The notes: generated by a model from the letters alone, not told the origin. A stretch of DNA of 64,000 bases from Candidatus Nitrotoga sp. AM1P (GCF_013168275.1 NZ_AP019547.1:806001-870000), one strand, 5' to 3'; positions 48,496 to 60,655 are shown, counted from the stretch's first letter. Translations and numbers: made by a program.

Positions 48496-49680
48496 TTAAG
48501 CATCCAAGGGCAAGTCGCGTACCATGAGCACACCCGGAATGGCGGCAAGCTGCACGATCATCTCAGGAGGTGTGGCGATATCTGTATCGACCAGGGTATA
48601 AGCCATCTCACCACGCGACTTGTTTATCATATTGTGAATATTAATGCCTGCTCCAGCCAATGCAGTAGAAATCTGCCCGAGCATATTCGGCACGTTGGCA
48701 TTAGCGATGGCGATACGGAAAGATGATTCGCGCGGCATATTAACATTCGGGAAATTCACCGTATTGTTTAGATTGCCGTGCTCCAGATAGTCGCGTACTT
48801 GCTCCGCCACCATTACCGCACAATTGTCTTCAGCCTCTTGCGTAGACGCACCCAGATGAGGCAGCGCAATAACTGCTGGATTGTCCTGCGTCTTCTGCAT
48901 GGGAAAATCGCAAACATAATAGCGAATACGTTTGGCGGCGATACCGGCCAGCACTGCGTCTTCATCCACGATACCATCGCGCGCAAAGTTCAACAGCACG
49001 CTTCCTGGTTTCATCGCTTGTACGCGCTGGTCATTAATCAAACCTCGTGTAGCATCCAGCAAGGGAATGTGCAGCGTAACGAAATCGCTCTGCTTAAGCA
49101 GATCTTCTATGCTGTGCGCTTTCCTCACCTGCGAAGGCAGCCCCCATGCTCCTTCCACGGTAATGTCAGGATCGTAACCCACCACTTGCATGCCCAAACC
49201 AATGGCGGCATCCGCCACCAGACGGCCAATGGCGCCCAAACCAATAATGCCCAAGGTACGACCACGCAATTCAATACCTGCATAATGCTTTTTGCCATCC
49301 TCGACCAGCTTGTGCAGCGTAGCGTCATCACCCTTCAAGTTGGCGGTGAAATGCAGCGCAGCAATCATGTTGCGCGAAGCCAGCAACATACCTGCGATAA
49401 CCAACTCCTTCACTGCGTTGGCATTAGCACCCGCAGCGTTAAAAACCGGCACGCCCCGCACATTCATCTTTTTCACTGGCACATTATTAGTACCCGCGCC
49501 CGCGCGGGCGATGGCTTTTACACCAGCCGGAATATTCATCTCCAGCATATTGTGCGAGCGCACCAGGATCGCATCGGGTTCCGCAATGTCACTGCCAACA
49601 ATATAATTTGCAGCGGGCAGACGGTTTAAACCCACCGTTGAAATTTTATTTAACGTCAGTATCTTAAAAGTTTTAGCCAT
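48496..49680 (-). CDS. serA: D-3-phosphoglycerate dehydrogenase SerA
   Basis: 394 residues from ATG 49680, which overlaps the serC stop by 8 bases. The substrate-binding part includes VRSHNMLEMNIPAG and ARAGAGTNNVPVKKM. The NAD fold is TLGIIGLGAIGRLVADAAIG with the catalytic Arg in FARDGIVDE and the His in IALPHLGASTQEAEDNC. The C-terminus is an ACT domain (RIAIANANVPNMLGQISTAL) that can bind serine. It starts serine synthesis; SerC next door does the second step. Confidence 0.95.
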   Translation of the reverse strand: MAKTFKILTLNKISTVGLNRLPAANYIVGSDIAEPDAILVRSHNMLEMNIPAGVKAIARAGAGTNNVPVKKMNVRGVPVFNAAGANANAVKELVIAGMLLASRNMIAALHFTANLKGDDATLHKLVEDGKKHYAGIELRGRTLGIIGLGAIGRLVADAAIGLGMQVVGYDPDITVEGAWGLPSQVRKAHSIEDLLKQSDFVTLHIPLLDATRGLINDQRVQAMKPGSVLLNFARDGIVDEDAVLAGIAAKRIRYYVCDFPMQKTQDNPAVIALPHLGASTQEAEDNCAVMVAEQVRDYLEHGNLNNTVNFPNVNMPRESSFRIAIANANVPNMLGQISTALAGAGINIHNMINKSRGEMAYTLVDTDIATPPEMIVQLAAIPGVLMVRDLPLDA

Positions 49681-50755
49681 GTTGCTTTGCAAAATGTGTT
49701 ATGAAATCAACCAATGTCTGCACACCTTTCAGCGGCATCGCATTGTAAATAGAAGCGCGCATACCACCGACAGAACGATGCCCCTTCAATTGCAATAGAC
49801 CGTGCGTATCTGCCTGTTTGAGAAACTCGCCATCCAGACTGGCATCTTTCAGGGTAAACGGGACGTTCATGCGTGAACGATCCGACTTGACCACCGGGCA
49901 ATTGTAAAAACTATTGCTAGCGTCGATCGCCTGATACAGCAGGTTTGCTTTCCTGATATTGGTCTGCTCCATCTGCGTCAATCCGCCATTGCGCTTGAGC
50001 CACTGAAATACCAGCCCCGCCATGTAAATACCGTAAGTGGGGGGCGTGTTATACATTGAATCATTGTCGGCATGGATCTTGTAATCCAGCATAGTGGGCG
50101 TATTCGGTGACACATGACCAATCAGGTCTTCACGCACGATAACAATACACAACCCAGCGGGCCCAATGTTTTTCTGCGCTCCGGCATAAATCAAGCCATA
50201 TTTAGATACATCAATCTGGCGCGATATAATGTTAGACGACATATCTGCCACCAAAGGAATGTCACCGGTTTCCGGAACCCAATTAAATTCGACTCCGCCT
50301 ATCGTCTCATTCGACGTGTAATGCAAGTAGGCTGCATTCGGATCACGCTGCCACGTATCAAACGCCGGCACATTAATGAAATTCTTGTCCGCGCCACTGG
50401 CCACTATATTTACGTTGCTAAATTTTTTAGCCTCGGCTATGGCTTTCTTGGACCATTCACCGGTATTAACGTAATCAGTGGAAGATTTGCCACTTAGCAG
50501 ATTCAGCGGAATCATGGCGAATTGCAAATGCGCTCCGCCTTGCAGAAATAGCACCTTGTAATTAGCCGGGATTGCAAGCAGCTCACGCAAATCGTTTTCC
50601 GCCGCAGCTGCGATACCCATAAACTCTTTGCCACGGTGGCTCATTTCCATAACTGACATGCCACTGCCATGCCAGTCCAGCAACTCCTCACGTGCCTGTT
50701 GTAATACCTCATGCGGTAAGACTGCAGGACCTGCGCTAAAATTATAAATTGCCAT
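49673..50755 (-). CDS. serC: Phosphoserine aminotransferase SerC
   Basis: 360 residues of typical length. Starts MAIYNFSAGPAVLPHEVLQQ. PLP Lys lies in GLIYAGAQKNIGPAGLCIVI near residue 197, with the ending GGMRASIYNAMPLKGVQTLV. It converts phosphohydroxypyruvate to phosphoserine, and may also serve pyridoxal phosphate synthesis. Between gyrA (20 bases) and serA (overlap), consistent with one transcript. Confidence 0.97.
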   Translation of the reverse strand: MAIYNFSAGPAVLPHEVLQQAREELLDWHGSGMSVMEMSHRGKEFMGIAAAAENDLRELLAIPANYKVLFLQGGAHLQFAMIPLNLLSGKSSTDYVNTGEWSKKAIAEAKKFSNVNIVASGADKNFINVPAFDTWQRDPNAAYLHYTSNETIGGVEFNWVPETGDIPLVADMSSNIISRQIDVSKYGLIYAGAQKNIGPAGLCIVIVREDLIGHVSPNTPTMLDYKIHADNDSMYNTPPTYGIYMAGLVFQWLKRNGGLTQMEQTNIRKANLLYQAIDASNSFYNCPVVKSDRSRMNVPFTLKDASLDGEFLKQADTHGLLQLKGHRSVGGMRASIYNAMPLKGVQTLVDFITHFAKQHG

Positions 50756-50775
50756 AACTTGTCTATTCTTTAAAT

Positions 50776-53361
50776 CTAGTCTTTAATCGGTTTGATTAAA
50801 TGGGAAAGATCTTCCGGCTCAGGATCGGCAATACGGCTCAAGCCCGCCAGTTTATCGTCTTTACCTAAATTAATTAATGTCACGCCCTGCGTGGAACGGC
50901 TCATTTCACGGATTTCCTTGACCCGAGTGCGGATTAGTACGCCATTCGTACCAATCAACATGATTTCATCTTCCTCGTTTACCAGGGTAGCCGCGACCAC
51001 CTTACCATTGCGGGCAGAAGTTTGAATCGCAATCATGCCCTGAGTACCGCGACCATGGCGTGTATATTCTGAAATTGGCGTGCGCTTGCCGTAGCCGTTT
51101 TCGGTCGCAGTCAATACTGCTTGGCTTTCGTCGCCCGCCACCAGAAGCGCAATTACATGGTGCTTCGCGGCCAGCTTCATGCCGCGCACGCCGCGCGACA
51201 CACGCCCCATGGAACGCACATCATTTTCGTCGAAACGTACCGCTTTGCCCCCATTGGAAAACAGCATTACGTCATGCTTGCCATCAGTCAATGCCACGCC
51301 AATCAGATAATCACCTTCATCCAGGTTAATGGCGATAATGCCAGCCTTGCGCGGGTTAGCGAAATCAGATAACGCGGTCTTTTTCACCGTGCCTTTGGCG
51401 GTGGCAAAGAATACATATTGATCGCCCGAGAACACTTTTACCGGCAGAATCGCGTTAATCTTCTCGCCACTCTCCAGCGGCAACAGATTAACAATTGGCC
51501 TACCGCGAGCGGTACGGGCACCCTGAGGTACGTCATACACCTTGATCCAGTACACTCGGCCCCGGCTGGAAAAGCACAAAATATAATCGTGTGTATTGGC
51601 GATAAACAGGTTATCTACAAAATCGTCCTCTTTAGGAGGAGCAGCCTGTTTACCCCGTCCACCACGCTTCTGCGCTACATATTCCGCTAATGGCTGCGCT
51701 TTCATGTAACCGCCATGCGACATCGTAACCACCACGTCCTCCGGCGTAATCAAATCTTCCATACTCATATCTTGTGTATGAGTGACAATTTCGCTACGAC
51801 GCTTGTCGCCGTATTGCGCTTTAATCGCAACCAGCTCGTCGATGATAATTTGCGTTACGCGCTCTGGCTTGGCCAAGATATCGAGCAAATCGATAATCTT
51901 ATCCATCACTTCGCGATATTCGCTGACGATTTTATCTTGCTCCAGCCCAGTTAAACGCTGCAAGCGCAGCTCCAGAATCGCTTGGGCTTGTATGTCCGAA
52001 AGCCGATAGGCGCGCTGCTCACCCTGCCCTGACATACCGAATTCCGGCGCCAGACTTTCTGGACGCGATGCATCGCTAACCCGGCTTAGTAACTCTTCGA
52101 CCAGTGAAGATCGCCATGTCCGCGCCATTAAACCTTGCTTGGCAATCGCAGGCGTCGCGGCCGCTTTAATCAGCGCAATGATTTCATCCACATTGGAAAG
52201 TGCAACGGCCAAACCCTCTAGAATATGGCCTCGATCTCGCGCCTTGCGCAAGTCAAATATCGTGCGCCGCGTTACTACTTCGCGCCGATGACGCAGGAAA
52301 GCATCCAGGAATTGCTTCAAGTTAAGCAGCTTGGGCTGACCATCGGTCAAGGCCACCATGTTCATGCCGAAACTGTCCTGCAGCTGGGTCATTTTAAACA
52401 GTTGATTGAGTATTACTTCCGGCACTTCATTGCGCTTTAGTTCAATCACAGCACGCATTCCGGACTTATCCGATTCGTCGCGAATTTCGGAAATTCCCTC
52501 GATTTTCTTTTCGCGCACCAGCTCGCCAATTTTCATTAGCAAGGTGGCTTTATTCACTTGGTAGGGCAATTCATCGATAATGATGGCTTGGCGGTTATTT
52601 CCCTTTTCGATATCTTCGAAATGAGTGCGCGCACGCATTACCACACGCCCGCGACCGGTTCGGTAACCTTCCTTCACGCCTGCCAAACCATAAATAAAAC
52701 CCGCAGTTGGAAAATCGGGCGCGGGAATATATTCGATCAATTGCTCGATATCCAGATCAGGGGTTTTCAGTAGCGCCAGACAGGCATCAACCACCTCGCC
52801 TAGATTATGCGGCGGAATATTAGTTGCCATACCAACGGCAATGCCGGTTGAACCATTGACCAACAGATTAGGGAAACGCGCCGGAAACACCAGCGGCTCA
52901 TGCTCGGAGCCATCGTAATTGGGCCCGAAATCCACGGTCTCCTTGTCCAGATCGGCCAACAACTCGTGGGCAATACGCGCCATGCGAATTTCGGTATAAC
53001 GCATCGCCGCCGCGTTATCACCATCCACCGAACCAAAGTTACCCTGACCATCCACCAAAGGATAACGCAGCGAAAATGTCTGCGCCATACGAACGATAGT
53101 GTCATACACCGCCGTATCTCCATGCGGATGATATTTACCGATCACGTCGCCCACTATGCGCGCCGATTTTTTGTAAGCCTTGTTCCAGTCGTTGGATAGC
53201 TCATGCATGGAAAACAACGCACGACGATGTACCGGTTTAAGACCATCACGCACATCAGGCAAGGCGCGTCCAACAATCACGCTCATTGCATAATCGAGAT
53301 ACGACTTGCGCATCTCATCTTCAAGACTAACTACCAGAATTTCTTTAGCGAATTGTTCCAT
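50776..53361 (-). CDS. gyrA: DNA gyrase subunit A
   Basis: 861 residues. [20 protein letters not shown], the winged-helix core with active-site Tyr in [14 protein letters not shown] near residue 122, the quinolone-resistance region [17 protein letters not shown] (Thr at the E. coli Ser83 position, Asp at 87), and a C-terminal beta-pinwheel with the GyrA box in [10 protein letters not shown]. It introduces negative supercoils with GyrB. First gene of the gyrA-serC-serA-pheA run. Confidence 0.98.
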   Translation of the reverse strand: MEQFAKEILVVSLEDEMRKSYLDYAMSVIVGRALPDVRDGLKPVHRRALFSMHELSNDWNKAYKKSARIVGDVIGKYHPHGDTAVYDTIVRMAQTFSLRYPLVDGQGNFGSVDGDNAAAMRYTEIRMARIAHELLADLDKETVDFGPNYDGSEHEPLVFPARFPNLLVNGSTGIAVGMATNIPPHNLGEVVDACLALLKTPDLDIEQLIEYIPAPDFPTAGFIYGLAGVKEGYRTGRGRVVMRARTHFEDIEKGNNRQAIIIDELPYQVNKATLLMKIGELVREKKIEGISEIRDESDKSGMRAVIELKRNEVPEVILNQLFKMTQLQDSFGMNMVALTDGQPKLLNLKQFLDAFLRHRREVVTRRTIFDLRKARDRGHILEGLAVALSNVDEIIALIKAAATPAIAKQGLMARTWRSSLVEELLSRVSDASRPESLAPEFGMSGQGEQRAYRLSDIQAQAILELRLQRLTGLEQDKIVSEYREVMDKIIDLLDILAKPERVTQIIIDELVAIKAQYGDKRRSEIVTHTQDMSMEDLITPEDVVVTMSHGGYMKAQPLAEYVAQKRGGRGKQAAPPKEDDFVDNLFIANTHDYILCFSSRGRVYWIKVYDVPQGARTARGRPIVNLLPLESGEKINAILPVKVFSGDQYVFFATAKGTVKKTALSDFANPRKAGIIAINLDEGDYLIGVALTDGKHDVMLFSNGGKAVRFDENDVRSMGRVSRGVRGMKLAAKHHVIALLVAGDESQAVLTATENGYGKRTPISEYTRHGRGTQGMIAIQTSARNGKVVAATLVNEEDEIMLIGTNGVLIRTRVKEIREMSRSTQGVTLINLGKDDKLAGLSRIADPEPEDLSHLIKPIKD

Positions 53362-53543
53362 AGGTATAGCGGGTGCTCTAAAATTTCTTGTAAAACAATT
53401 TGTAAGTTTAACATGTCCATCTCAAGCGAGACAAAACATAATTTCTTTGCTGCCCAGAACCTGAAATTAAGTCGCCTGACTGGCTGGCGGTTAAAGACAA
53501 GTTTTGTTACATTCTGTCCTTCATTCCGAATTATGGGCACATC

Positions 53544-54239
53544 ATGACCAATGCTGATCCGCTTGAACTGGAAAAATTTAGTCAGCTCGCCCACCGCTGG
53601 TGGGATTCCAATAGCGAATTCAAACCACTACATGAAATCAACCCGCTGCGTCTGAACTATATCAACCGTATCGCGGCCCTGACCGGCAAAACTGTACTGG
53701 ATGTAGGCTGCGGCGGCGGCATCCTGTCGGAAAGTATGGCCGCACTTGGCGCGCAGGTAACGGGCATTGACCTGAGCGACAAGGCGCTGCAAGTTGCCAG
53801 ACTACACTTGCTGGAAAGTGGCCAGCAGGTGAACTACCGCAACATCGCCGTGGAAGACCTGGCGGCAGAACAGCCAGGCCACTATGATGTGGTCACTTGC
53901 ATGGAATTACTCGAACATGTGCCCGATCCATCCAGCACCGTGGATGCCTGCGCGAAACTAGCCAAGCCGGGCGGTCATGTATTCTTTTCCACTTTAAACC
54001 GTAACCCGAAATCTTACCTTTTCGCGGTGATCGGCGCGGAATATTTACTTCATTTGCTGCCGCGGGGCACGCACGATTACGCTAAATTTATCAAACCGTC
54101 CGAACTCGCACAATTTTGCCGCAATGCAGGTCTTAATATAAGCGACATCAGTGGCATGAGTTACCATCCCCTCCATAAAACCTACTCACTCGGCCAGAAC
54201 ACTGACGTCAACTACCTGCTCGCCTGTCGTCGTGACTAG
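53544..54239 (+). CDS. ubiG: Ubiquinone biosynthesis O-methyltransferase UbiG
   Basis: 231 residues. Class-I methyltransferase with [20 protein letters not shown] (UbiG N-terminal pattern), SAM motif [21 protein letters not shown] near residue 52 and motif [17 protein letters not shown]. It performs both O-methylations of ubiquinone synthesis. The stop overlaps the GTG start of gph by 8 bases. It is divergent from gyrA with 182 bases between; no other gene is seen there. Confidence 0.96.
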   Translation: MTNADPLELEKFSQLAHRWWDSNSEFKPLHEINPLRLNYINRIAALTGKTVLDVGCGGGILSESMAALGAQVTGIDLSDKALQVARLHLLESGQQVNYRNIAVEDLAAEQPGHYDVVTCMELLEHVPDPSSTVDACAKLAKPGGHVFFSTLNRNPKSYLFAVIGAEYLLHLLPRGTHDYAKFIKPSELAQFCRNAGLNISDISGMSYHPLHKTYSLGQNTDVNYLLACRRD

Positions 54240-54888
54240 TGCCGTCCTGTTCGATCTCGACGGCACTTTTGCGGACACAGCACCCGACCTGGGCGCGGCC
54301 CTTAACCACCTGCTCAACCTGCATGGCAAGCCACCTTTGCCTTTGAAAACAATCCGTCCACAAGCATCGCATGGCACTCTTGGCTTACTAAAACTAGGTT
54401 TTAACATTGAACCAAATGCGCCAAGTTTTGCGGGTTTACGCGATGCCTTCCTGGATTATTATGCTAGCCATATTTGTGTCCACACCACCCTGTTTCCTGG
54501 AATGGCAGAACTGATCGAAATACTGGAACAACGTGGTTTGCCGTGGGGCATTGTTACCAATAAACCCCATCGCTTCACTCTACCGCTAATGCAAGCGCTG
54601 GGCTATGCGCAGCGCGCTGCCTGCCTGATCAGCGGCGATACATGTACGCGTGCCAAGCCCTTCCCGGATCCGCTACTGAAGGCCAGCGAATTGCTAAAAA
54701 TCGTGCCACAACACTGCCTATATCTGGGTGATGACAAGCGCGATGCGGAAGCAGCACAGGCTGCCGGAATGCGCTGCATCATCGCACGCTATGGCTATCA
54801 TGACTCCTCCCTGGAGGAATTATCCAACTGGCCTGCCCAAGGCGGAATTGATTTACCTTCTCAACTATTACAATATTTAAAAGATTGA
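54232..54888 (+). CDS. gph: Phosphoglycolate phosphatase Gph (HAD superfamily)
   Basis: 218 residues from GTG 54232, inside the ubiG 3' end. HAD motif I is [15 protein letters not shown] (nucleophile Asp near residue 8; most relatives have Leu where Phe follows Thr), motif [13 protein letters not shown], and motifs [16 protein letters not shown] and [16 protein letters not shown]. It dephosphorylates 2-phosphoglycolate. The ubiG-gph pairing is common in beta- and gammaproteobacteria. Related HAD phosphatases cannot be fully excluded. Confidence 0.9.
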   Translation: MTSAVLFDLDGTFADTAPDLGAALNHLLNLHGKPPLPLKTIRPQASHGTLGLLKLGFNIEPNAPSFAGLRDAFLDYYASHICVHTTLFPGMAELIEILEQRGLPWGIVTNKPHRFTLPLMQALGYAQRAACLISGDTCTRAKPFPDPLLKASELLKIVPQHCLYLGDDKRDAEAAQAAGMRCIIARYGYHDSSLEELSNWPAQGGIDLPSQLLQYLKD

Positions 54889-55075
54889 AAAATCTGTTAA
54901 TTTCACGAGGTGAATACAGAAGATATAGATAGACAAAATGATTACTGTAACAGACTCAGCCCTCTTTACAATATATTTGTACAAAGGCAAGGGAACTAAT
55001 ATTGTCGGGTCGACGTTTTCATATCAATTGCATTCAAATGTAACGTGCATAATATAACCTTGCGTTGATCGCATC

Positions 55076-55561
55076 ATGACCAAAATTATCTGCAAGATTT
55101 CCATCTTACTATTCATCATTCTCCCGATAATCACCATCATTGCGGGACAGACTGGCTTATTCAATGGAAAACGCCCAACCGATCTTGGCCTGCGTGATGG
55201 CAAGCTAAAAGCACCCCTTGCAGAATCATCCAATAGCATCTCCAGTCAAGCGGCACTACATCCGCACAGCGACTACCACATCATTGCTCCGCTAGCATAT
55301 CAAGGCGACGGTAAAGCAGCCTTTGTCAAACTAACCAATATAGTGCGCAACATGAATAACACAACGGTGATTTCCGCAGAACCCACTTATTTATACGCCG
55401 AATTCCAGAGCCGACTAATGAAATTCACCGATGACGTAGAGTTTGCGCTCGATGAATCGACTGGCGTTATTAACATGCGCTCTGCGTCACGCCTCGGCAA
55501 GAAGGATTTTGGAGCGAACAGGAGGAGGCTGGAAGCTATCCGGGCGGCATTCGGGAGTTAA
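55076..55561 (+). CDS. DUF1499-family exported/membrane-anchored protein
   Basis: 161 residues. An N-terminal hydrophobic helix (ISILLFIILPIITIIAGQ) and the following GLFNGKRPTDLGLRDGKLKA and NTTVISAEPTYLYAEFQSRL match the DUF1499 family, ending SASRLGKKDFGANRRRLEAI. The function is unknown; the domain is often attached to the membrane. A TATAAC lies about 25 bases upstream of the ATG. Confidence 0.88.
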   Translation: MTKIICKISILLFIILPIITIIAGQTGLFNGKRPTDLGLRDGKLKAPLAESSNSISSQAALHPHSDYHIIAPLAYQGDGKAAFVKLTNIVRNMNNTTVISAEPTYLYAEFQSRLMKFTDDVEFALDESTGVINMRSASRLGKKDFGANRRRLEAIRAAFGS

Positions 55562-55847
55562 CACCAGCCTTAGAAACCTACACCCATTAAAAATTTATGC
55601 ACCTGAATCATTCCAGTTGAACTTGGGTATGTGTCAAGCAGGCATTCAGATGTTGACGGGCGTAATTATGTCCGCATCGCGGACACATCCATAACCACAA
55701 AACTAGCAAGCTCATTATCAAAGAAAAGTGAAAGTTGAAATGCTCATTCGTACATCATCTTGATAACCTGCGTTGAGATAAGTAATTTGAGCCGCGTAAC
55801 AATGTGCGATGTGGTACGGTATGCGCCATACTGTAAAGGATGATGAA

Positions 55848-56645
55848 GTGACAAAATTGTGGACACAGTCAGACAAACTATGTAGCTTGCTCAAGACTGG
55901 GGCAGTAAGAATGCTATGCGCAACAGCTATAACGCTGATAGGTTTAAACATTACGGGGTGCACCATCCCGAAACCGATCCCGGTTGTTGCAGCCGCCCCA
56001 ATTCCGCCGCATGAACCCAACGAGGTACAGCAACGTGAAATCGAGCGTCTGCAACAGCAGCTGGCGGAAAAAGAAGTGTTAATCCGAAACTTGAACGCTC
56101 GTCAACAGGGCCAGGCCAAAGCGTTACAAGAAACCACCAGTCAAGTCACTCGCGAACAGGTGCGGCTACGGCGACTAGCTACACAGCCTGGTGCCGCCTC
56201 ATCTATCGCGGAAGTAGAAGTCGCTCTGGCAAGTTTGAAATCATCCCAGATCACAACACCCGAACAAACACTACAAGCACAACGTCTCCTTGATGCCGCT
56301 ACGGCGTCCTACGCCAAAGGAAACTACGGCACAGCCATGGATCACGCCGCACAGACACGAGAATTTATCGACATGGTGAAGGATAACCGCACCCGCAAGG
56401 CGTCAGACCCACGTCTTGCGATGGTACCATTCAATGTCCCCATTCCGTTACGCGCCAAGAGCAACATCAATCTGCGCCGAGAACCATTCGGCAGTGCGGT
56501 TAAGTTTGGTGCACTAAAAAAAGACTCCGCGCTAACTGCGCAGGCCTATCTGGGTGACTGGCTACACGTGCAGACCAGTGATGAGCGTTTTGGATGGGTA
56601 CTAAACACTCTGGTGGAGGTGCGGGTGACTGATCTTAATCACTAG
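55848..56645 (+). CDS. SH3-domain lipoprotein
   Basis: 265 residues from GTG 55848 (AAGGA 7 bases upstream); the longer frame to 55809 is less likely. The signal helix (MLCATAITLIGLNITGC) ends in a lipobox with Cys at about residue 38. Then come a coiled coil (EIERLQQQLAEKEVLIRNLN), a TPR-like helical region, and a C-terminal SH3_3 domain (SNINLRREPFGSAVKFGALK, ending RFGWVLNTLVEV). The layout suggests an outer-membrane or inner-membrane anchored envelope protein binding peptidoglycan or partners; function not known. Confidence 0.82.
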   Translation: MTKLWTQSDKLCSLLKTGAVRMLCATAITLIGLNITGCTIPKPIPVVAAAPIPPHEPNEVQQREIERLQQQLAEKEVLIRNLNARQQGQAKALQETTSQVTREQVRLRRLATQPGAASSIAEVEVALASLKSSQITTPEQTLQAQRLLDAATASYAKGNYGTAMDHAAQTREFIDMVKDNRTRKASDPRLAMVPFNVPIPLRAKSNINLRREPFGSAVKFGALKKDSALTAQAYLGDWLHVQTSDERFGWVLNTLVEVRVTDLNH

Positions 56646-56840
56646 CCCTACTATGTCACAAACGTAATATCGGACTTATCCACCATAATATAGAGCTCGC
56701 TAAATCCGCGATTACACATTAACTATTATGGTTGGTTATTGAATTCGCCCACAGTAAGACTAATAGTCTATTCAGATAAATGGCTTAGCTGACTCCTAAA
56801 GATTTACTCTGGCGTGTCGAGATATCCGATAGGAGGTGTT

Positions 56841-57665
56841 ATGCAACATCAGAAAATGTGGGAACTGGCCGAGTGGATAGATTTTCTCAGTCAAGTCGAT
56901 ATTCCGGTATTGAAACAAACCGCACGCAATCTGTCTGCATTGCGCCAACATGAAAAAAACCTTAGTGCGCGAGGTGTTGCCCATATTATCAACTTCGACC
57001 CCATGATGACCGTCAAGCTGCTGCGCCATCTGCAGCAGCAAAAGCACGCCAGCCAAGAGCATGAAGTGATGCAGGTGGATCAAGCATTAATGATGTTGGG
57101 TCTCGATACATTTTTTAAAAAAGTGCCGGCAGAACCACTGGCGGAAACAGTTCTAAGCGGGCAGATGGATGCCTTGAGCTGTTTGTTGCGAGTAATACAC
57201 CGTTCAAACCGCGCATCCACTTTCGCTGTGGATTGGGCAGTGCGCTTGAGTGATATGCATTTTGAAGAAGTTCGCATCGCTGCGTTGTTATTTGATATTG
57301 CCGAACTGCTAATGTGGTGCTTTGCACCTGTAGATATGCTGAAAATCCGTGCCCTGCAGCAACAGGATAGAACATTGCGTAGCAATGATGCGCAGGAACG
57401 GGTGTTGGGCTTTACATTGTTTCATTTGCAATCTGCATTGGCATTAAAATGGTCACTACCCAAGCTGTTGATCACGCTGATGGATGGCGAATGTGCCAAT
57501 CAACAACGCGTGCGTAATGTCTTTCTCGCCGTCAATCTTGCGCGCCATTCTGCCAATGGCTGGAATGATGCGGCTCTGCCCGATGACTATGCTGATATCG
57601 GCAAACTCCTGCATATGCAGCCGGAAGAAGTGAAGGTTATGGTTGGTGCGCAAGAGAAAAACTAA
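56841..57665 (+). CDS. HDOD-domain protein
   Basis: 274 residues from ATG 56841 with a strong AGGAGG five bases upstream. The HDOD pattern is recognisable: LSQVDIPVLKQTARNLSALR, NFDPMMTVKLLRHLQQQ, VDQALMMLGLDTFFKKVPAE and EEVRIAALLFDIAELLMWCF. The metal-binding HD pair of true HD phosphohydrolases is absent, as usual for HDOD. Such proteins act in signalling; the partner is not known. The gene is single, convergent with miaA. Confidence 0.87.
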   Translation: MQHQKMWELAEWIDFLSQVDIPVLKQTARNLSALRQHEKNLSARGVAHIINFDPMMTVKLLRHLQQQKHASQEHEVMQVDQALMMLGLDTFFKKVPAEPLAETVLSGQMDALSCLLRVIHRSNRASTFAVDWAVRLSDMHFEEVRIAALLFDIAELLMWCFAPVDMLKIRALQQQDRTLRSNDAQERVLGFTLFHLQSALALKWSLPKLLITLMDGECANQQRVRNVFLAVNLARHSANGWNDAALPDDYADIGKLLHMQPEEVKVMVGAQEKN

Positions 57666-57729
57666 TGCGCTCCTGACAAACTGAACTCCTGATTTTTTTC
57701 AATGAAAAATCCTTCACCCACTCAGTAGG

Positions 57730-58668
57730 TTAAATTTTTTGTAGCTGCCGCGCGGTAGAGAGTACTTGTTGCGCAAGATTGTGGGCTAAGCAATCAAATT
57801 CGATAATTTCCGGCATGCCGCGCAGCCAGGTAAGCTGTCGCTTAGCCAGTTGACGCGTAGCGGCGATGCCTTTGTCCAATAACTCTGTTTCGTTTATTTC
57901 ACCGGCGAGAAACTGCCATGCCTGACGATAGCCCACGCAGCGCATGGAGGGCAGGTTAGGATGCAGCGAATATTTTTCTTTAAGTGTAAGCAATTCATCT
58001 ACCAAGCCGAGTTTAAGCATGGCAACAAATCGTGTGGCGATACGTGCATGCAACTTGCTACGTTCACTTGGAATAAGTGCAATCTGCATGACGTGATAAG
58101 GCAACGGATATTTGTTTTGCTGCTTGAATAGCGCGGACATTGGTTGGCCGGAGAGTTGATACACTTCCAGCGCACGCTGGATACGCTGCGCGTCGTTTGG
58201 CTTTAGAAGTGCCGCCGTTTCCGGATCAACCTGGGCCAATTCTGCATGCAGAGCAGGCCAACCGAGACGGTCGGATTGCTCGTCCAAAGCGGCACGCACT
58301 TTAGAGTCGGCCTGCGGTAGTTCATTCAGACCAAAGCGCAAGACACGGAAATACAACATGGTACCGCCCACCAGCAAAGGAATGCGTCCGCGTTGAGTGA
58401 TGTCATTCATTAAACGCAGTGCATCATGGCGAAAAGCGGCGGCGGAATAGGCGTTGGTTGGATCAATTATATTGATCAGGTGATGCGGCGCATGAGCGAG
58501 GACGACAGCCTCGGGTTTGGCAGTACCGATATTCATATCCCGATACACCAGCGCGGAATCAACGCTAATAATTTCTACTGGTAGCTGCTGGGCCAGTTCT
58601 ACAGCCACCTGGGTCTTTCCGCTGGCGGTAGGCCCCATAAGGAAAAGAGCGGGAGGCAGTGTGTTCAT
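57730..58668 (-). CDS. miaA: tRNA dimethylallyltransferase MiaA
   Basis: 312 residues from ATG 58668, which overlaps the mutL stop as ATGA; the longer frame lies inside mutL. The P-loop is [18 protein letters not shown], followed by [52 protein letters not shown] and [17 protein letters not shown]. It adds the isopentenyl group to A37 of tRNAs reading UNN codons. Coupled to mutL. Confidence 0.97.
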   Translation of the reverse strand: MNTLPPALFLMGPTASGKTQVAVELAQQLPVEIISVDSALVYRDMNIGTAKPEAVVLAHAPHHLINIIDPTNAYSAAAFRHDALRLMNDITQRGRIPLLVGGTMLYFRVLRFGLNELPQADSKVRAALDEQSDRLGWPALHAELAQVDPETAALLKPNDAQRIQRALEVYQLSGQPMSALFKQQNKYPLPYHVMQIALIPSERSKLHARIATRFVAMLKLGLVDELLTLKEKYSLHPNLPSMRCVGYRQAWQFLAGEINETELLDKGIAATRQLAKRQLTWLRGMPEIIEFDCLAHNLAQQVLSTARQLQKI

Positions 58669-60548
58669 TTTCCTCGCATGAACAGCGTATCCAATTCTGC
58701 AACACTCATTTGAAACCAAGTCGGACGACCATGATTGCACTGGCCGGATCGTTCTGTACGTTCCATTTCACGCAGGATATTATTCATCTCAGGCACGCTA
58801 AGAGTTTGATTGGCCCGCACTGCGGAATGGCAGGCCAGCGTAGACAACAGTTCGTTGCGTCGTTCGGTCAGCACTCTAGTAGCACCATATTCACGCATTT
58901 CATGCAATACATCACGTGCGGCAGCTTCGGCGTGAGTCTGTTTAAGCATAGCCGGCATGGCCCGCACTGCCAGCGTTGTCGGCGACAAGAGAGCGATATC
59001 AAAACCAAGTTGCGTAATGGCTACGTGCTCTTCCTCGGCTGTGGCAATGTCCAATGCCTCGGCAGCGAAGCTCACCGGGATGAGTAGCGGTTGCATGGGT
59101 ATTTGTTGCCCGTCAAGTGCCGTTTTAAGTCTTTCGTATACGATACGTTCGTGGGCGGCGTGCATGTCCACCACCACCAGCCCATGTACGTTTTGCGCCA
59201 GAATATAGATGCCGGCAAGCTGTGCTAGCGCAAAGCCAAGCGGCGGAACTTCAGTTTCTGATAAAGAAGATTGAGAGTGAACGTTTAACAAGAGCGCGTC
59301 ATTTAATTTTTCCTCCTCCCCTCCCCTGCTTTCTTTCTTTCCAAAAAGAGCATCGTAAAAAGCCAGCGGCTGTGATGCCATGGGCAGCCGTAGAGGCTGC
59401 TGCATTGGCTGTTGTACCGACATGGTTCGTTGCACAGATGAAACCTGGGTTAGTTGATTTGATAGGTCAGACGTATTTTCTGTCAAAGCTACGGGCGTGC
59501 TCAGCACTTGTTGCAGCGTATGGAACACGAACTGATGAATGGCCTGGCTCTCACGAAAGCGAACTTCGCTCTTGGCTGGATGCACATTCACGTCCACCAA
59601 TTCTGGTGGCATATCTAAAAACAGTACAAAGGCAGGATGACGCTGGTGATGAAGGATATCCTGATAGGCTTGTCGGATGGCATGAGCGACTACCTTGTCG
59701 CGGATAAAACGTCCATTCACAAAAAAATATTGAGCTTCGCGTGATGCTTTCGAATAAGCAGGTAGAGAAGCCATGCCATATAAATGCAATCCAGCTGCCT
59801 TGCGTGAGACAGGCACCGCACTTTGCCCAAATTCTTTGCTTAATAGGGCTTCGATGCGCTTTGGCAATGCATCTGATTTTTCTTCCCCATTTACTTCAGA
59901 AAGCTGGGAGATCGACATAAGAGGTGAATAGCTTGAGCGGGGTAGCGTGGGTAATTGCCACATAATACGGTTATTGTGTTGCAGGCTGAAGGCGACATCC
60001 GGACGCGACAGTGCGATGCGCTTGAAGGTTTCCTCACAATAAGCGAGCTCGGTGGCTTCGGATTTAAGAAATTTGCGTCGCGCCGGGGTGTTGAAATACA
60101 GCTCGCGTATTTCCACGCTGGTGCCCTGAGCATGCGCAGCAGGAATAACTTCACTCTGTGTGCCATCCCCGGATTGAATCTGCCAAGCATGTGGGCTGTC
60201 CGTCTTGCGGCTGGTAAGCGTTACCTGCGCCACTGCCGCCATGCTGGCCAAAGCCTCGCCGCGAAAACCCATGCTGGCGACGCGCTGCAAGTCGGCTAGT
60301 GAGGCAATCTTACTGGTCGCATGGCGCATCAGGGCGAACGGTAACTCTTCTGGCGCGATACCCTTGCCATTATCGCGTACACGCAGCAGCTTTACGCCGC
60401 CGCCTTCCAGCTGCACGATGATTTCAGTGGCACCCGCATCCAGGCTGTTTTCCAGCATCTCCTTAAGCGCGGCAGCAGGACGTTCGATAACTTCGCCCGC
60501 AGCGATTTGGTTGATGAGCAAATCAGGTAATAGCTGTATGGCGGGCAT
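58665..60548 (-). CDS. mutL: DNA mismatch repair protein MutL
   Basis: 627 residues. GHKL ATPase: [20 protein letters not shown], then [27 protein letters not shown] and [18 protein letters not shown]. The C-terminal domain contains [12 protein letters not shown], matching the endonuclease motif D-x-HA-x2-E-x4-E, plus ACHSAVRA and [10 protein letters not shown], so it looks like the nicking MutL of organisms without MutH. Followed by miaA with a 4-base overlap. Confidence 0.96.
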   Translation of the reverse strand: MPAIQLLPDLLINQIAAGEVIERPAAALKEMLENSLDAGATEIIVQLEGGGVKLLRVRDNGKGIAPEELPFALMRHATSKIASLADLQRVASMGFRGEALASMAAVAQVTLTSRKTDSPHAWQIQSGDGTQSEVIPAAHAQGTSVEIRELYFNTPARRKFLKSEATELAYCEETFKRIALSRPDVAFSLQHNNRIMWQLPTLPRSSYSPLMSISQLSEVNGEEKSDALPKRIEALLSKEFGQSAVPVSRKAAGLHLYGMASLPAYSKASREAQYFFVNGRFIRDKVVAHAIRQAYQDILHHQRHPAFVLFLDMPPELVDVNVHPAKSEVRFRESQAIHQFVFHTLQQVLSTPVALTENTSDLSNQLTQVSSVQRTMSVQQPMQQPLRLPMASQPLAFYDALFGKKESRGGEEEKLNDALLLNVHSQSSLSETEVPPLGFALAQLAGIYILAQNVHGLVVVDMHAAHERIVYERLKTALDGQQIPMQPLLIPVSFAAEALDIATAEEEHVAITQLGFDIALLSPTTLAVRAMPAMLKQTHAEAAARDVLHEMREYGATRVLTERRNELLSTLACHSAVRANQTLSVPEMNNILREMERTERSGQCNHGRPTWFQMSVAELDTLFMRGK

Positions 60549-60655
60549 ATAAAATAATTAAGGTTGCGGACAGCGAATTATAACTTTTTCATGCTATGGC
60601 AGTGCGGTGCCGAAGATAAAATCGTATAATCCTAGGTTGATAAAAATTATTATTG

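Noticed and set aside
55669-55685. TGTCCGC/GCGGACA hairpin after the DUF1499 gene as terminator
   Set aside because: A 7-bp stem with no T-tract; too weak to call.
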